Shown: positions 47,599-56,793 of the stretch, piece after piece | Position numbering within the stretch: position 1 is the first letter of the stretch | How the letters are laid out: each line of letters begins with the position of its first letter | Assembly (NCBI RefSeq): GCF_016758115.1 | Contig: NZ_WIVG01000002.1 | Location: forward strand, 28,973-92,972 | Source of the DNA: Lactococcus garvieae | Lineage (GTDB): Bacteria; Bacillota; Bacilli; Lactobacillales; Streptococcaceae | Length of the DNA: 64,000 bases | Reading direction: 5' to 3' | Translations under genes and position numbers: made by a program | Notes under the pieces: model-generated | Databases searched by the model: none | What the model was told of the DNA's origin: nothing | Seen by the model: the letters and a program-made list of their open reading frames with translations, nothing else

Positions 47599-47772
47599 TT
47601 GAAAGCGAGTATTTTAGCTTATACTCTTGCTCTTTCACTTATATTTAGCTTACTTTTACAATATTATTTACAAGGAGCCGTCAATGCTAAAAAACAAAGA
47701 TTGCTGCAACGTGACCGTTTAGAAACTCAACTGAGAGAAAAGCTTGATAAGCGTTTGGAAAATAGAAATTAA
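47599..47772 (+). CDS. comGG: Short ComGG-like membrane protein (57 aa)
   Basis: From TTG at 47599, with AGAGGAG eight bases before it, the frame reads (M)KASILAYTLALSLIFSLLL and ends RLENRN. One hydrophobic helix (about 5-22) is followed by a basic, charged tail. Position and type fit ComGG, the last gene of the operon. It is shorter than the roughly 90-120 residues I expect and lacks a clear prepilin glutamate. It may be a natural short form or a truncated gene. Confidence 0.65.
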   Translation: MKASILAYTLALSLIFSLLLQYYLQGAVNAKKQRLLQRDRLETQLREKLDKRLENRN

Positions 47773-47783
47773 AACAAAAATAC

Positions 47784-47820
47784 TTAACTGGTTGACATTA
47801 TTTCGACTTTATATTATACT
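47784..47820 (+). promoter_or_regulatory. Zinc-type operator and promoter with start at the ATG
   Basis: TTAACTGGTTGA (47784-47795) fits the AdcR/ZitR consensus TTAACYRGTTAA with one mismatch and overlaps the -35 TTGACA (47792-47797). After 17 bases comes TATACT (47815-47820). The start would fall at about 47827, the A of the ATG. Confidence 0.75.
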
Positions 47821-47826
47821 AGCTTT

Positions 47827-48672
47827 ATGAAAAAATATACTCTCTTATTACTTATTCCTGTTTTGCTCTTGTTGACAGCCTGTCAAAAAGCAGCAGACAG
47901 CAAGCCGCAAATTGTGACAACCTTTGAGCCGATGTATGAGTTCACCAAAGCTATCGTGGGCGATAAAGTTGAGGTTGTCAATATCGTTCCTGCTAACCAA
48001 GAAGCGCATGATTTCGAGCCAAGTGCCAAAGATATGACTACTTTGACAAATGCAGATGTTATTGTTTACAATTCGAAAAATCTTGAAACGTGGGCATCTT
48101 CTGCGAAAAACAAAGGTATAAAAATAGAGGCCAGTACTCCTGTAGAAAAAATTGGCGACGATCCTCATACATGGGTTAGTCCAAAGTCTGCTCTTCTAGA
48201 AGTACGCTATATCGCAGAAGAATTATCTAAAAAATTCCCTGACTATAAGGAAGAGTTCACTAAAAATGCTGACAGCTATATCGATAAGTTGAAAAAAATT
48301 GATCAGAGTTTTGATCAGTTAAAAACGGCTAAGAACAAGACATTTATTACACAGCATGAAGCTTTTGCCTACTTGGGGCGTGACTATGGTTTGACACCGG
48401 TTGCTATCACAGGGCTTGATCCAGAAATGGAGCCCTCAAGTGCCACATTGATTAAACTGAAAGATGAGATGCAAAAAGCCAATTTAGATACAGTTTATTC
48501 AGAGGAAAATTCTAGCAGTAAGCTGGCAGAAACTTTAGCAAGAGAAGCAGGAGCTCGACTACTGCCTATTAACCCAGTTGAGGGACTGACAGACGAACAA
48601 AAAAAAGCAGGTGAAAGTTACCTGACAATTATGGAAGAAAATCTAAGATTTTTGAAAGAAACAATTAAATAG
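47827..48672 (+). CDS. zitS: Zinc ABC transporter substrate-binding lipoprotein (AdcA/ZitS-like)
   Basis: 281 residues. A lipoprotein signal ends LLTA-C with C19 to be lipidated. The cluster A-1/ZnuA fold shows three histidine ligands: H61 in EAHDFEP, H114 in DDPHTWVSP and H177 in TQHEAFAYL. Histidine at the third position favours zinc over manganese. There is no C-terminal ZinT domain. It delivers Zn(II) to a membrane permease, but no permease or ATPase gene lies beside it. No ribosome site precedes the ATG, and the promoter geometry predicts a leaderless mRNA repressed by an AdcR/ZitR protein when zinc is ample. Confidence 0.88.
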   Translation: MKKYTLLLLIPVLLLLTACQKAADSKPQIVTTFEPMYEFTKAIVGDKVEVVNIVPANQEAHDFEPSAKDMTTLTNADVIVYNSKNLETWASSAKNKGIKIEASTPVEKIGDDPHTWVSPKSALLEVRYIAEELSKKFPDYKEEFTKNADSYIDKLKKIDQSFDQLKTAKNKTFITQHEAFAYLGRDYGLTPVAITGLDPEMEPSSATLIKLKDEMQKANLDTVYSEENSSSKLAETLAREAGARLLPINPVEGLTDEQKKAGESYLTIMEENLRFLKETIK

Positions 48673-48742
48673 GACTTAAGCTTATTTTAAGAAGCTTTCA
48701 CTATAATAAAGTCCTTCCTAAAAAAATCTTTTCATAAAACTC

Positions 48743-49624
48743 CTAGAGTCCACTTTTTAAAAGTGGACTTTTTTCATAGATGAAAGTATCACTCGGGGCT
48801 GCTATTTCGATGTCTTCTCCAGATAAAGGATGAACAAAACTTATTTTTCCAGCATGAAGCATCATCCGGCTCTTTGTTGAGTAGGGATGATAGAGTGGAT
48901 CCCCGATAATAGGATGTCCTTCACTCGAGAGATGAACACGTATTTGATGAGTACGCCCAGTATCTAGTGTGCACCGCACCAAAGAGTACTTCTTGCTTTT
49001 GTCGAGAGTTTCTATGTGGGTGATGGCTTTTTTACCTCTCTTGCTGGCTACATATTTTTTGCGATTGTGTCGGTCTCTTCCTATATTTTTATGGAGAGTT
49101 AAGTTTTTTTCGCTAAAATAACCTTGGACGACTGCATAATAGGAACGGTGAATTTTGTTTTCTTCAAACATTTTACCAATGATGGGCAGGATAAATTGAT
49201 TTTTGGCAAAGAGAACGGCTCCTGAGGTTTCTTTATCTAAACGGTGTACGACAAATGCTGGGGCGTTGAGATAGGCTGTAACATGATTTTGTAGTGCTAA
49301 CTCTTGGGGACTATTGCCATGTGTTTTCATACCTTCGGGCTTATTGACGATGATAAGATGTTCGTCTTCATATAAGATATCTGCGAGGCTCGGATCTCCC
49401 GGCTCAACAGTAAGGAAATCAAAATCTTCTTGATCGAAAACAAGTGTTACTTTGTCGTTTGGTCCAACAGTTTCCTCCCAACTTGCAAGCAGTCCGTTGA
49501 TGAAAAGATGCTTTTTCATACGCAAAAGATGTCTTTGCTTGCGGGGCATTGACCATGTGTACTCAAGCAGATGCGAAACACTTTGCTTTTTAATTTTTTT
49601 TGGTAAAATTAAACTAAATTTCAT
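48743..49624 (-). CDS. RluA/RluD family pseudouridine synthase
   Basis: 293 residues. The catalytic motif HRLDKETSGAVLFAKN is near residue 130, with the RTHQIRVHL and HAGKISFVHPLSGE blocks of the RluA family. There is no full S4 domain, only an N-terminal KKHLFINGLLASWEE remnant. It isomerises uridine in rRNA or tRNA; the exact site cannot be told. The last codons form a hairpin that ends the convergent zitS transcript. Confidence 0.88.
   Translation of the reverse strand: MKFSLILPKKIKKQSVSHLLEYTWSMPRKQRHLLRMKKHLFINGLLASWEETVGPNDKVTLVFDQEDFDFLTVEPGDPSLADILYEDEHLIIVNKPEGMKTHGNSPQELALQNHVTAYLNAPAFVVHRLDKETSGAVLFAKNQFILPIIGKMFEENKIHRSYYAVVQGYFSEKNLTLHKNIGRDRHNRKKYVASKRGKKAITHIETLDKSKKYSLVRCTLDTGRTHQIRVHLSSEGHPIIGDPLYHPYSTKSRMMLHAGKISFVHPLSGEDIEIAAPSDTFIYEKSPLLKSGL
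48750..48775 (+). terminator. zitS terminator overlapping the end of the convergent gene
   Basis: GTCCACTTT-TT-AAAGTGGAC is a perfect stem followed by TTTTTT on the plus strand. It also encodes the last codons of the minus-strand pseudouridine synthase gene. Confidence 0.8.
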
Positions 49625-49695
49625 ATAGAATATTGTAACACAAAGCCTTTTTTGTTAGAATAGGCAAAATATAGAACAAAGGATTTTTTAAATTC

Positions 49696-51987
49696 ATGTC
49701 AGAAGAAAATCAAAGTTTTAGCCGACGTGCTAAAAATAAGAAGTCATCCAAAAGTATAGAGAAAAATAATATAGAAGAAAAGGTGATGAAAGAAGCGGAA
49801 GTTCCGCTTGAGGACCTTAGGGGTATAAAAAAATATTTAAGAATCATGGCGCCTTATACAGAAAAAATAAGGCAGTTTTTACGTCCGGTCAAACGCTTTT
49901 GGAAGAAGTATAACTTAACCAAAATTACCATCATTGCTGTTTTAGTCATGATTTTAGCAATTGGTTCTTACCTTTTTTATTTGGCTAAAACAGCCAATGT
50001 TTCAATTTTGCAAAAATCAATTGATGCTCAAACACAAATTGTAGATAAAAATGGGGATGAGGCTGGTCTTCTTTATGGCAGTAAGGGGACAACGGTTAAG
50101 TTTGAGCAAATCAGTGACAATATCAAAAATGCTGTTGTGGCGACAGAGGATCGCACATTCTATGAAAATCATGGGGTAAATCTCAGTCGCTTTGCCTTAG
50201 CTACCTTTACTTTTGGGAAGTTTGGTGGTGGTTCAACAATTACCCAGCAGCTAGCCAAAAATGCCTATCTTACCCAGAAACAAACCATTGACCGTAAAGC
50301 GCGTGAGTTTTTCTTAGCTTTAGAAATCAATAAACATTACAACAAGCAAGAGATTCTTGCAATGTACTTGAATAACGCTTATTTTGGTAACGGTGTTTGG
50401 GGCATTGAAGATGCGAGTAGGAAATACTTTGGTGTTTCTGCAAATCAGGTCACAGTAGATGAGGCGGCAACCCTTGCTGGTATGCTTAAAGGTCCGGAAA
50501 TTTATAATCCGCTTTATCAGGACGGAAAATACGCAACGCCGCGACGTAATACTGTCTTACAAAATATGGTAAGTGCGGGCTATCTGACACAAGCCGAAGC
50601 GGATAGTTATGCTTCGATTGATCTCAAATCGAAGCTTAAAGATACTTATGTTCCTCAGTCAGCAGCATACAAATATCCAAGTTACTTCAATGCTGTAATC
50701 TCTGAAGCAGAACGTAAATATGGTCTCAGCCTTCAAGATATCATGAATGATGGCTATAAGATTTATACGACTTTAGATCAGAATAAGCAGGCAGGGATGC
50801 AGGTTACTTATGATAATCCCGCTCTTTTCCCTCAAGCTGCCGATGGCACCCATGCACAGTCAGGCGCTGTTGCGATAAATCCAAAGACTGGAGGTGTCGA
50901 AGCGCTTGTTGGTAATGTTACATCTGAGAATCATAATAGCTTTTTTGACTTCAACTACGCGACACAGTCTAGACGCTCTACGGGATCAGTTATCAAACCT
51001 CTCATTGCTTATCTTCCTGCTGTTCAGGCAGGCTGGGCAATTGACAAAAGTTTGGAGGATAAGCCTACAACTTATCCGCCAGACAACTGGAAACCGCAAA
51101 ATTACAGTGGTGAATATTTGGGCACTGTTCCTATGTATCAGGCTCTGGCTAACTCCTATAATATTCCAGCGATTAACACTTATCGGGATATCACACCTGA
51201 AAAAGGTAATGCTGTGGGCCGGGAATTTGGTCTGAATCTTAAGAAGGAAAATGAAAATAATACTTTATCCACAGTCCTTGGCTCTGGTGTTGAAACGAAC
51301 CCTTGGGAAATGGCCCAAGCCTATGCAACATTTGCAAATGATGGAGTAATGAACAGTGCACATTTGATTACCAAAATCGAAAATGCAGCTGGCGATACAA
51401 TTGCTACAGCTAATGTTACGCAAAAGCGTATTATGACTAAAGAAGTGGCAGAAAAGATGAACGCAATGATGTTGGGGACATTTACGAACGGTTCGGCTTG
51501 GAATGCAGCTCCTGCTAGTTATGCTATGGCGGGTAAAACGGGGACCAACAATACAACAGACCAATGGGTTGTCGGCTATACACCAGACATTGCGATTGCG
51601 CTTTGGATTGGCTTCCCAAATGAAACGAATGAGCAACAACAATTGCAGGGAACATCTGAAGGACAACCCTCTGTAATTTTCCGGAATATAGCAAGTTATC
51701 TGTTGCCTTATACGGCGGGGACGGCGTTCACAGCTGAAAATGCCTATGCTATGCATAACATTGCTCCTATTACTCCAGCCTGGACAGCACTCCGTGACCA
51801 GCAAGATGCGATTGTTTATCAAGAGCAAAGTGCGCAAAATACGACAGGAAATATACCGAAAAGTGAATCTTCTAGCAGTGCTTCCTCAGGTACAGGCAGT
51901 GGATTTGATTTCCAAAAAACAGTTGATGATGCAAAAAATGCCGCTAAAAATATTTGGGACAATATTACTGGATTTTTCAATAGGTAA
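49696..51987 (+). CDS. Bifunctional class A penicillin-binding protein
   Basis: 763 residues. A cytoplasmic charged tail (1-72) precedes one membrane segment (about 73-98). The GT51 glycosyltransferase domain has EDRTFYENHGVN and GGGSTITQQLAKNAYL near residue 180. The transpeptidase domain has S431-VIK, SYN near residue 494 and KTGT near 615. A serine-rich C-terminal tail follows. It polymerises and cross-links peptidoglycan at the outer face. It most resembles the PBP1b/PBP2a type of lactococci and streptococci; I do not choose a symbol between them. Confidence 0.92.
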   Translation: MSEENQSFSRRAKNKKSSKSIEKNNIEEKVMKEAEVPLEDLRGIKKYLRIMAPYTEKIRQFLRPVKRFWKKYNLTKITIIAVLVMILAIGSYLFYLAKTANVSILQKSIDAQTQIVDKNGDEAGLLYGSKGTTVKFEQISDNIKNAVVATEDRTFYENHGVNLSRFALATFTFGKFGGGSTITQQLAKNAYLTQKQTIDRKAREFFLALEINKHYNKQEILAMYLNNAYFGNGVWGIEDASRKYFGVSANQVTVDEAATLAGMLKGPEIYNPLYQDGKYATPRRNTVLQNMVSAGYLTQAEADSYASIDLKSKLKDTYVPQSAAYKYPSYFNAVISEAERKYGLSLQDIMNDGYKIYTTLDQNKQAGMQVTYDNPALFPQAADGTHAQSGAVAINPKTGGVEALVGNVTSENHNSFFDFNYATQSRRSTGSVIKPLIAYLPAVQAGWAIDKSLEDKPTTYPPDNWKPQNYSGEYLGTVPMYQALANSYNIPAINTYRDITPEKGNAVGREFGLNLKKENENNTLSTVLGSGVETNPWEMAQAYATFANDGVMNSAHLITKIENAAGDTIATANVTQKRIMTKEVAEKMNAMMLGTFTNGSAWNAAPASYAMAGKTGTNNTTDQWVVGYTPDIAIALWIGFPNETNEQQQLQGTSEGQPSVIFRNIASYLLPYTAGTAFTAENAYAMHNIAPITPAWTALRDQQDAIVYQEQSAQNTTGNIPKSESSSSASSGTGSGFDFQKTVDDAKNAAKNIWDNITGFFNR

Positions 51988-52028
51988 AATGTTCTAAAAA
52001 ATTACTAAAAGTGGTAGAATAGAGATAG

Positions 52029-52068
52029 TGCATAAGTTTAGAAAAAAAGTTATGCCACGGCTTTTTTT
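52029..52068 (+). terminator. Weak terminator-like hairpin after the PBP gene
   Basis: GCATAA (52030-52035) pairs with TTATGC (52050-52055), and TTTTTTT follows after six bases. Confidence 0.35.
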
Positions 52069-52151
52069 CTTACAAAAATGTGAGCCAAAAGTTAATCTAA
52101 ACAGGGTAAAATAAGTAGTGAAATTAAAATTTATTTTTTAGAGGGAGGACA

Positions 52152-53990
52152 GTGGTGGAAGCAAAAAAACGTTTTGTTAGTGGTTTCAATGGCTTACGTA
52201 CCTTAGGGGTTTTTGCTGTCATTTTATATCATCTTTATCCACAAAAAATTCAGGGTGGCTTTTTAGGCGTTGTCCTCTTCTTTGTCCTCTCTGGCTATTT
52301 GGTGACGGATTCATTGCTAAGAGAGTTTAAGGAGACTAAAAAGATAAGCCCTCTTAACTTTTGGAAAAAAAGAATGAAGCGTATTTACCCCATGCTTTTA
52401 GCTGTCTTTCTGATTGTCTCTCCTTATCTGTTGTTCTTCCAGAACAATCAGATGAAAGGCTTGCGGTCAAATTTCTTGTCAAGTGTTTTTATGGTTCAGA
52501 ACTGGTGGCAAATCCAACAAGGTTCGTCTTATTTTGCGGATGCGGCAGGTGAGTCACCTTTTAAACACATATATTATCTCGCGATTGAGGGACAATTCTT
52601 TCTTTTTTGGCCACTTATAGTCATTTTTTTGGTGAAAATTATTCGCAGTAAGAAACATAGTTTTTTATTGCTTAACTTTTTAGCAATAATCTCATTAATT
52701 TTGATGATTGCTCAGTATAAGGTTGGCCAAGACCCAACACGTGTTTACTATGGAACAGATACGAGGGTCTTTAGCCTTTTCATGGGAGCGAGTCTGGCTT
52801 TCATCTGGCCACTGAACAAAAGTCATGCTAATTTGAACAAGAGAGGGCAAGTATTTGGTCGCAATCTATTATTAGGTGTCCTTGCCCTTACGTTGCTCTT
52901 ATATATCTTTATGCCAGCGCAAAGCCCACTTACATACTATGGTGGCCTCTGGTTTGTTAGTCTCTTGTCAATGCTCTTAATTGCCTTAGTTGTGCATCCA
53001 GGGTTGAAAGCGAACAGAATATTTTCGAATAGAGTTTTTGATTATATCGGCTCGCGTTCCTATGGCATTTATTTATGGCAGTTACCAGTATTTGCTCTGG
53101 CTGCTGCAAAAATTATTAATCCTACAAGCTGGTACAATGTTATCTGGCAGTTGTTTCTAGTTTTTGCTTTGTCTGAACTCTCTTATCGTTTTATTGAAGG
53201 TCCGCTCGTGGCTTACGATTATAGCAAATTATGGCCATGGATTAAATCAGAGGCAGAAGACATTAAGCAAGATAAATGGCGAGCATTACCCAAAAAAGTA
53301 CTCGCAGTTGTCATCTTGGTAAGCACTTCTTTGATTATCATCTTAACCTCTCCCAAGTCTCCACATGATCAACAAGTCTTAGAAGCCAAGATTATGGAAC
53401 AGCAAAAAGCTCTTGAAGAGGCTAACTTGAAAGCTGCAAATGCGCGTGTCAGTGCCCCTCTTAAAAGTATTGCTGAAAAATACGGTGTTGATCCCGTGGT
53501 TGCAGAAAAAGCAAGTAAAATGCAAATTTTTGCAGTTGGAGATTCTGTCATGGTGGCAGGTTCAACAGATCTTCAAGAGGCCTTTCCAAGAATGACGATT
53601 AAAGCCGTCTTAGGGGAACAAGTAGATTCTGGTGCGACGATTTTAGCAGAGAATAAGGAGGCTGTTCAAAAGGCAGATGCTATTTTGATTGGTTTAGGCA
53701 CAAATGGAACACTAACTATTGGGAATACGAATTATGTTGAAAAGATTATGCAAGAAGTTGGTGACAAACCTGTTTACTGGATCAATAATCTCATGCCCCG
53801 TCCTTGGGAAAAGAGTAATAATAGTCAGTTAAAGGAAATGGCTAAAAAGTATCCCAATTTGACAATTATTGATTGGCACGGTCTTTCGGAAAACCAAAGC
53901 TCATGGTTCTATAGTGACGGTATCCATCCAAAAGATCAAGGTGCGATAAACTATACACGCTTGATTTTGGAAAGTATGGCGAAAAAATAG
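52152..53990 (+). CDS. Membrane acyltransferase with extracellular SGNH domain (OatA-like)
   Basis: 612 residues from GTG at 52152 (GAGGGAGGAC upstream). The N-terminal acyltransferase-3 domain spans about ten membrane segments (FNGLRTLGVFAVILYHLYP, SGYLVTDSLL, SYGIYLWQLPVFAL). After a coiled linker (about 405-440) comes an SGNH esterase-like domain with VGDSVMVAG, GLGTNGTL and the Ser-His-type DGIHPKDQG. This is the layout of OatA, which O-acetylates N-acetylmuramic acid and gives lysozyme resistance. Teichoic-acid or glycan acylation is an alternative. Confidence 0.87.
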   Translation: MVEAKKRFVSGFNGLRTLGVFAVILYHLYPQKIQGGFLGVVLFFVLSGYLVTDSLLREFKETKKISPLNFWKKRMKRIYPMLLAVFLIVSPYLLFFQNNQMKGLRSNFLSSVFMVQNWWQIQQGSSYFADAAGESPFKHIYYLAIEGQFFLFWPLIVIFLVKIIRSKKHSFLLLNFLAIISLILMIAQYKVGQDPTRVYYGTDTRVFSLFMGASLAFIWPLNKSHANLNKRGQVFGRNLLLGVLALTLLLYIFMPAQSPLTYYGGLWFVSLLSMLLIALVVHPGLKANRIFSNRVFDYIGSRSYGIYLWQLPVFALAAAKIINPTSWYNVIWQLFLVFALSELSYRFIEGPLVAYDYSKLWPWIKSEAEDIKQDKWRALPKKVLAVVILVSTSLIIILTSPKSPHDQQVLEAKIMEQQKALEEANLKAANARVSAPLKSIAEKYGVDPVVAEKASKMQIFAVGDSVMVAGSTDLQEAFPRMTIKAVLGEQVDSGATILAENKEAVQKADAILIGLGTNGTLTIGNTNYVEKIMQEVGDKPVYWINNLMPRPWEKSNNSQLKEMAKKYPNLTIIDWHGLSENQSSWFYSDGIHPKDQGAINYTRLILESMAKK

Positions 53991-54031
53991 AGAGATTTGA
54001 ATTTTTTTCGGAGTTCTGCTAAAATAATAGC

Positions 54032-54181
54032 ATGTTAAAAAAAGCGGGATTGGCATGCACTGTCTGTGGCTCGAGAAATTACTCTCTACAACTGTCCAGG
54101 ACAGCAAAAGAAAAACGCATTGAAGTCAAAAAGTTTTGCTCACGATGTGGCAAACATACTTTGCATAAAGAAACGAGATAA
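54032..54181 (+). CDS. rpmG: 50S ribosomal protein L33, zinc-binding form
   Basis: 49 residues, [19 protein letters not shown] through to HKETR. Two CxxC pairs (CTVC and CSRC) mark the zinc-containing form. It lies five bases before secE, the usual rpmG-secE-nusG order. The gene is short but its ATG, motif and neighbours make it certain. Confidence 0.93.
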   Translation: MLKKAGLACTVCGSRNYSLQLSRTAKEKRIEVKKFCSRCGKHTLHKETR

Positions 54182-54186
54182 AGTAA

Positions 54187-54384
54187 ATGTTTAAATTTAT
54201 TGGTAGTGTTGTCAAAGAAATGAAGTTAACAACGTGGCCGACACGTAAACAGTCTGTTATTGATTTTTTCATGGTTATTGAATATACTGTTTTTTTCCTC
54301 ATCTTTTTGATGATTTTCGACTGGGTAACGCAAAATGGTATTACAAGTGCTGTACAGTACCTACTTCCATTTGTACGTAATTAG
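54187..54384 (+). CDS. secE: Preprotein translocase subunit SecE
   Basis: 65 residues, a single-span SecE: amphipathic FIGSVVKEMKLTTWPTRKQSV followed by one membrane segment (about 28-48). It clamps the SecY channel in the cytoplasmic membrane. It is cotranscribed with rpmG. Confidence 0.95.
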   Translation: MFKFIGSVVKEMKLTTWPTRKQSVIDFFMVIEYTVFFLIFLMIFDWVTQNGITSAVQYLLPFVRN

Positions 54385-54394
54385 TGATATAATG

Positions 54395-54420
54395 AAGGAA
54401 GAGGCGAGAGCCTTTTTCTT
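54395..54420 (+). terminator. Weak terminator between secE and nusG
   Basis: A short GC stem, GGC-GAGA-GCC, extended by A-T pairs and followed by TTTTT. Partial read-through is likely. Confidence 0.45.
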
Positions 54421-54481
54421 ATACAATCCGTTCAGACTATGAACTTACAAATTTGAAAATAAATAATAAAGAGGTACTCAA

Positions 54482-55042
54482 ATGGACGAAAGTACATTGA
54501 CAAGTTTTGACCAAGGCTGGTTTGTTATCCAAACTTACTCTGGTTACGAAAAAAAAGTTAAAGAAGATTTGCTTGAGCGTGCAGAACTTTATAACATGGC
54601 GGACAAAATTCTTCGCGTTGAGATTCCAACAGAAACGGTTCGCACAGAAGTGAACGGTAAGATGAAAGATGTTGAAGAAAATTTGTTCCCGGGTTATGTT
54701 TTAGTGGAAATGAACATGACAGACGAAGCTTGGTTTATCGTCCGTAATACACCGAATGTTACAGGGTTTGTAGGTTCACACGGTAACCGTTCAAAGCCAA
54801 CGCCGCTTTTTGAAGAAGAAATTCAAGAAATCCTTATTGGTATGGGCAAAGTTGTGCGTGAGATTGACTTTGATATTTTTGTTGGTAAGCGTGTGCGCAT
54901 TATTGATGGCGCTTTCTCAGGATTTGAAGCACCTATTACTGAAGTTTTAGGCGATGATAAGATTAAAGTTATGGTAGACATGTTTGGACGTGAAACACCA
55001 GTAGAACTTGATTTGCATCAAATTGAAGAAGTCAAAGGATAA
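54482..55042 (+). CDS. nusG: Transcription termination/antitermination protein NusG
   Basis: 186 residues. The NGN domain (GWFVIQTYSGYEKKVKEDL, LFPGYVLVEM, VRNTPNVTGFVG) and the C-terminal KOW domain (VGKRVRIIDGAFSGFEAPITEV) are complete. It binds RNA polymerase and links transcription to translation. Family length is normal. Confidence 0.96.
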   Translation: MDESTLTSFDQGWFVIQTYSGYEKKVKEDLLERAELYNMADKILRVEIPTETVRTEVNGKMKDVEENLFPGYVLVEMNMTDEAWFIVRNTPNVTGFVGSHGNRSKPTPLFEEEIQEILIGMGKVVREIDFDIFVGKRVRIIDGAFSGFEAPITEVLGDDKIKVMVDMFGRETPVELDLHQIEEVKG

Positions 55043-55044
55043 AA

Positions 55045-55080
55045 AATAAGAGCGTATCTCTAAGAGTGCGCTCTTATTTA
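55045..55080 (+). terminator. nusG terminator-like hairpin
   Basis: AATAAGAGCG pairs perfectly with CGCTCTTATT; the following T run is short. Confidence 0.55.
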
Positions 55081-55088
55081 CTCTAAAT

Positions 55089-56366
55089 ATGAAATCAACA
55101 AAAGAAATCTTAAAATTTGCACTCCCAGCCGTTATCGAAAACTTTTTACAGATGTTGATGGGGCTTAGCGATACATTTTTGGTCACGCGACTTGGTCTTG
55201 CAGCTGTAGCAGGGGTTTCGCTGGCAAATAACATTATTACTGTTTATCAGGCGATATTCATTGCTTTAGGTACGATATTATCAAGTGTTCTTGCTCGAAA
55301 AATGACGGGACACATGCTTAACGCAGGTGTGAAACTTACCGTGTTATTAGGCGGTCTCATTGGAATATTAACGGCAATATTCACTCAGGATTTGGTTCAT
55401 TTTTTTGGTGGGCGTGGCGAAGTAGCTGCTTTAGGTCAGACTTACTTGCTTTTAGTTGGGGGAACAATTGTTCTTTTAGCATTGATAACAAGTTTTGGAG
55501 CAATTATCAGAGCAAATGGAGATACCCGGACGCCAATGTATGCCAGTTTTTTTGCCAACATCTTCAACCTCCTTCTTTCGGCTGTATTGATATTTGGCCT
55601 CCATATGGGAATTGTCGGAGTAGCCTTGGGAACGATAGCCTCAAGAGCTTTGGCTCTCCTTTATTTAGGGAAAAAATTGAAAGAGAAAAATTTACAGCCG
55701 ACAAAAACTTTTTTCAAAGAAAAAATCAGCAAGGAATTGATTTTTTTGACAATCCCAGCTGCGGGAGAGCGTTTGGCTATGCGTGTAGGGGATCTAGTAA
55801 TTATGGTTTTGATTATTACTTTAGGCAACCCTGTATTTGCAGGTAACGCCATCGGTGAGAGTATCACACAGTTTAACTATATGCCTGCCTTTGGTTTAGC
55901 CACTGTTACCGTAATTTTAGTTGCTCAAGAGTGGGAGCAAAAAAATATCGAAGCCATTCGCTCTTATATCACAAAGACTTATTGGCTGGCAAGCAGTATG
56001 ATGTTTGCTATTGGTTTATTTCTGGTTTTAGCCTCCTCATTCTTGAGCCGACTTTTCACTTCAGATACAACGGCTCTTGCGGCCAGTCACACAGTTATCC
56101 TTTTTTCCTTCTTGGCAACATTTTTTGTGACGGGAACGACAACTTATACAGCAGCTTTTCAAGGAATAGGAAATGCAAAGCTTCCCTTATATACAACAAT
56201 TGTAGGAATGCTCATCATTCGTGTGGGCCTTGGGTACGTTCTCAGTCAAATTTTTGCATTTGGGCTAGAGGGAATATGGTTTGCTGTTCTTGCAGACAAC
56301 TTTTTCAGATTTGTTTTTATGAAACTACGTTTTCAGAGAACAATGCAGCACTATCTTAACATCTAA
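55089..56366 (+). CDS. MATE family efflux transporter
   Basis: 425 residues, twelve membrane segments in two similar halves. Typical motifs are the early IENFLQMLMGLSDTFLVTRLG and the mid-protein IIRANGDTRTPMYASFFANIFN, with IPAAGERLAMRVGDLVIM opening the second half. MATE proteins expel cationic drugs or metabolites in exchange for Na+ or H+. The substrate is unknown. Its stop codon lies at the edge of a bidirectional terminator. Confidence 0.88.
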   Translation: MKSTKEILKFALPAVIENFLQMLMGLSDTFLVTRLGLAAVAGVSLANNIITVYQAIFIALGTILSSVLARKMTGHMLNAGVKLTVLLGGLIGILTAIFTQDLVHFFGGRGEVAALGQTYLLLVGGTIVLLALITSFGAIIRANGDTRTPMYASFFANIFNLLLSAVLIFGLHMGIVGVALGTIASRALALLYLGKKLKEKNLQPTKTFFKEKISKELIFLTIPAAGERLAMRVGDLVIMVLIITLGNPVFAGNAIGESITQFNYMPAFGLATVTVILVAQEWEQKNIEAIRSYITKTYWLASSMMFAIGLFLVLASSFLSRLFTSDTTALAASHTVILFSFLATFFVTGTTTYTAAFQGIGNAKLPLYTTIVGMLIIRVGLGYVLSQIFAFGLEGIWFAVLADNFFRFVFMKLRFQRTMQHYLNI

Positions 56367-56399
56367 AAAGTCATCCCGTTCAGTTTTGGATGACTTTTT
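56365..56399. terminator. Bidirectional terminator between MATE gene and mscL
   Basis: AAAAAGTCATCC (56365-56376) pairs perfectly with GGATGACTTTTT (56388-56399). Confidence 0.88.
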
Positions 56400-56412
56400 A
56401 GATGTTATAAAA

Positions 56413-56793
56413 TTATTTTGAAAGTTCTTTTTCTTTTAAGAGATCACGGATTTCGCGTAATGTCTCCAGTTCTTCGTTGACTGCAGGAGTATCCTCGGCA
56501 GCTTTTTTAGGAAAGAGCTTGTTGATTGCCTTAACGATAATGAAGACAATAAAGGCAGTAATCAAAAAGTTCAACACATCATTTAAGAAAGCACCGTATG
56601 CAAAAGTTGCGCCAGCAACTTTGACTGACATGTGGGTTAGGGCTCCGTCTTGAACAAAGAGTCCGATAAGAGGATTGATGAGATTGTTAACCAAAGAAGA
56701 AACGATGGCTGTGAAGGCTGCACCGATGATAACACCGACAGCTAAGTCTAGAACATTCCCACGTAAAATAAATTCTTTGAATTCTTTAATCAT
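56413..56793 (-). CDS. mscL: Large-conductance mechanosensitive channel MscL
   Basis: 126 residues. [40 protein letters not shown] covers the amphipathic N-terminal helix and pore-forming TM1. TM2 spans about 68-90, and a charged helical bundle ends the protein. The pentameric channel opens under membrane tension to release solutes after osmotic downshift. Confidence 0.96.
   Translation of the reverse strand: MIKEFKEFILRGNVLDLAVGVIIGAAFTAIVSSLVNNLINPLIGLFVQDGALTHMSVKVAGATFAYGAFLNDVLNFLITAFIVFIIVKAINKLFPKKAAEDTPAVNEELETLREIRDLLKEKELSK

Noticed and set aside
51265..51837. 190-codon minus-strand frame inside the PBP gene
   Set aside because: It lies fully within a well-supported gene on the other strand and has odd composition (Cys/His/Arg-rich).
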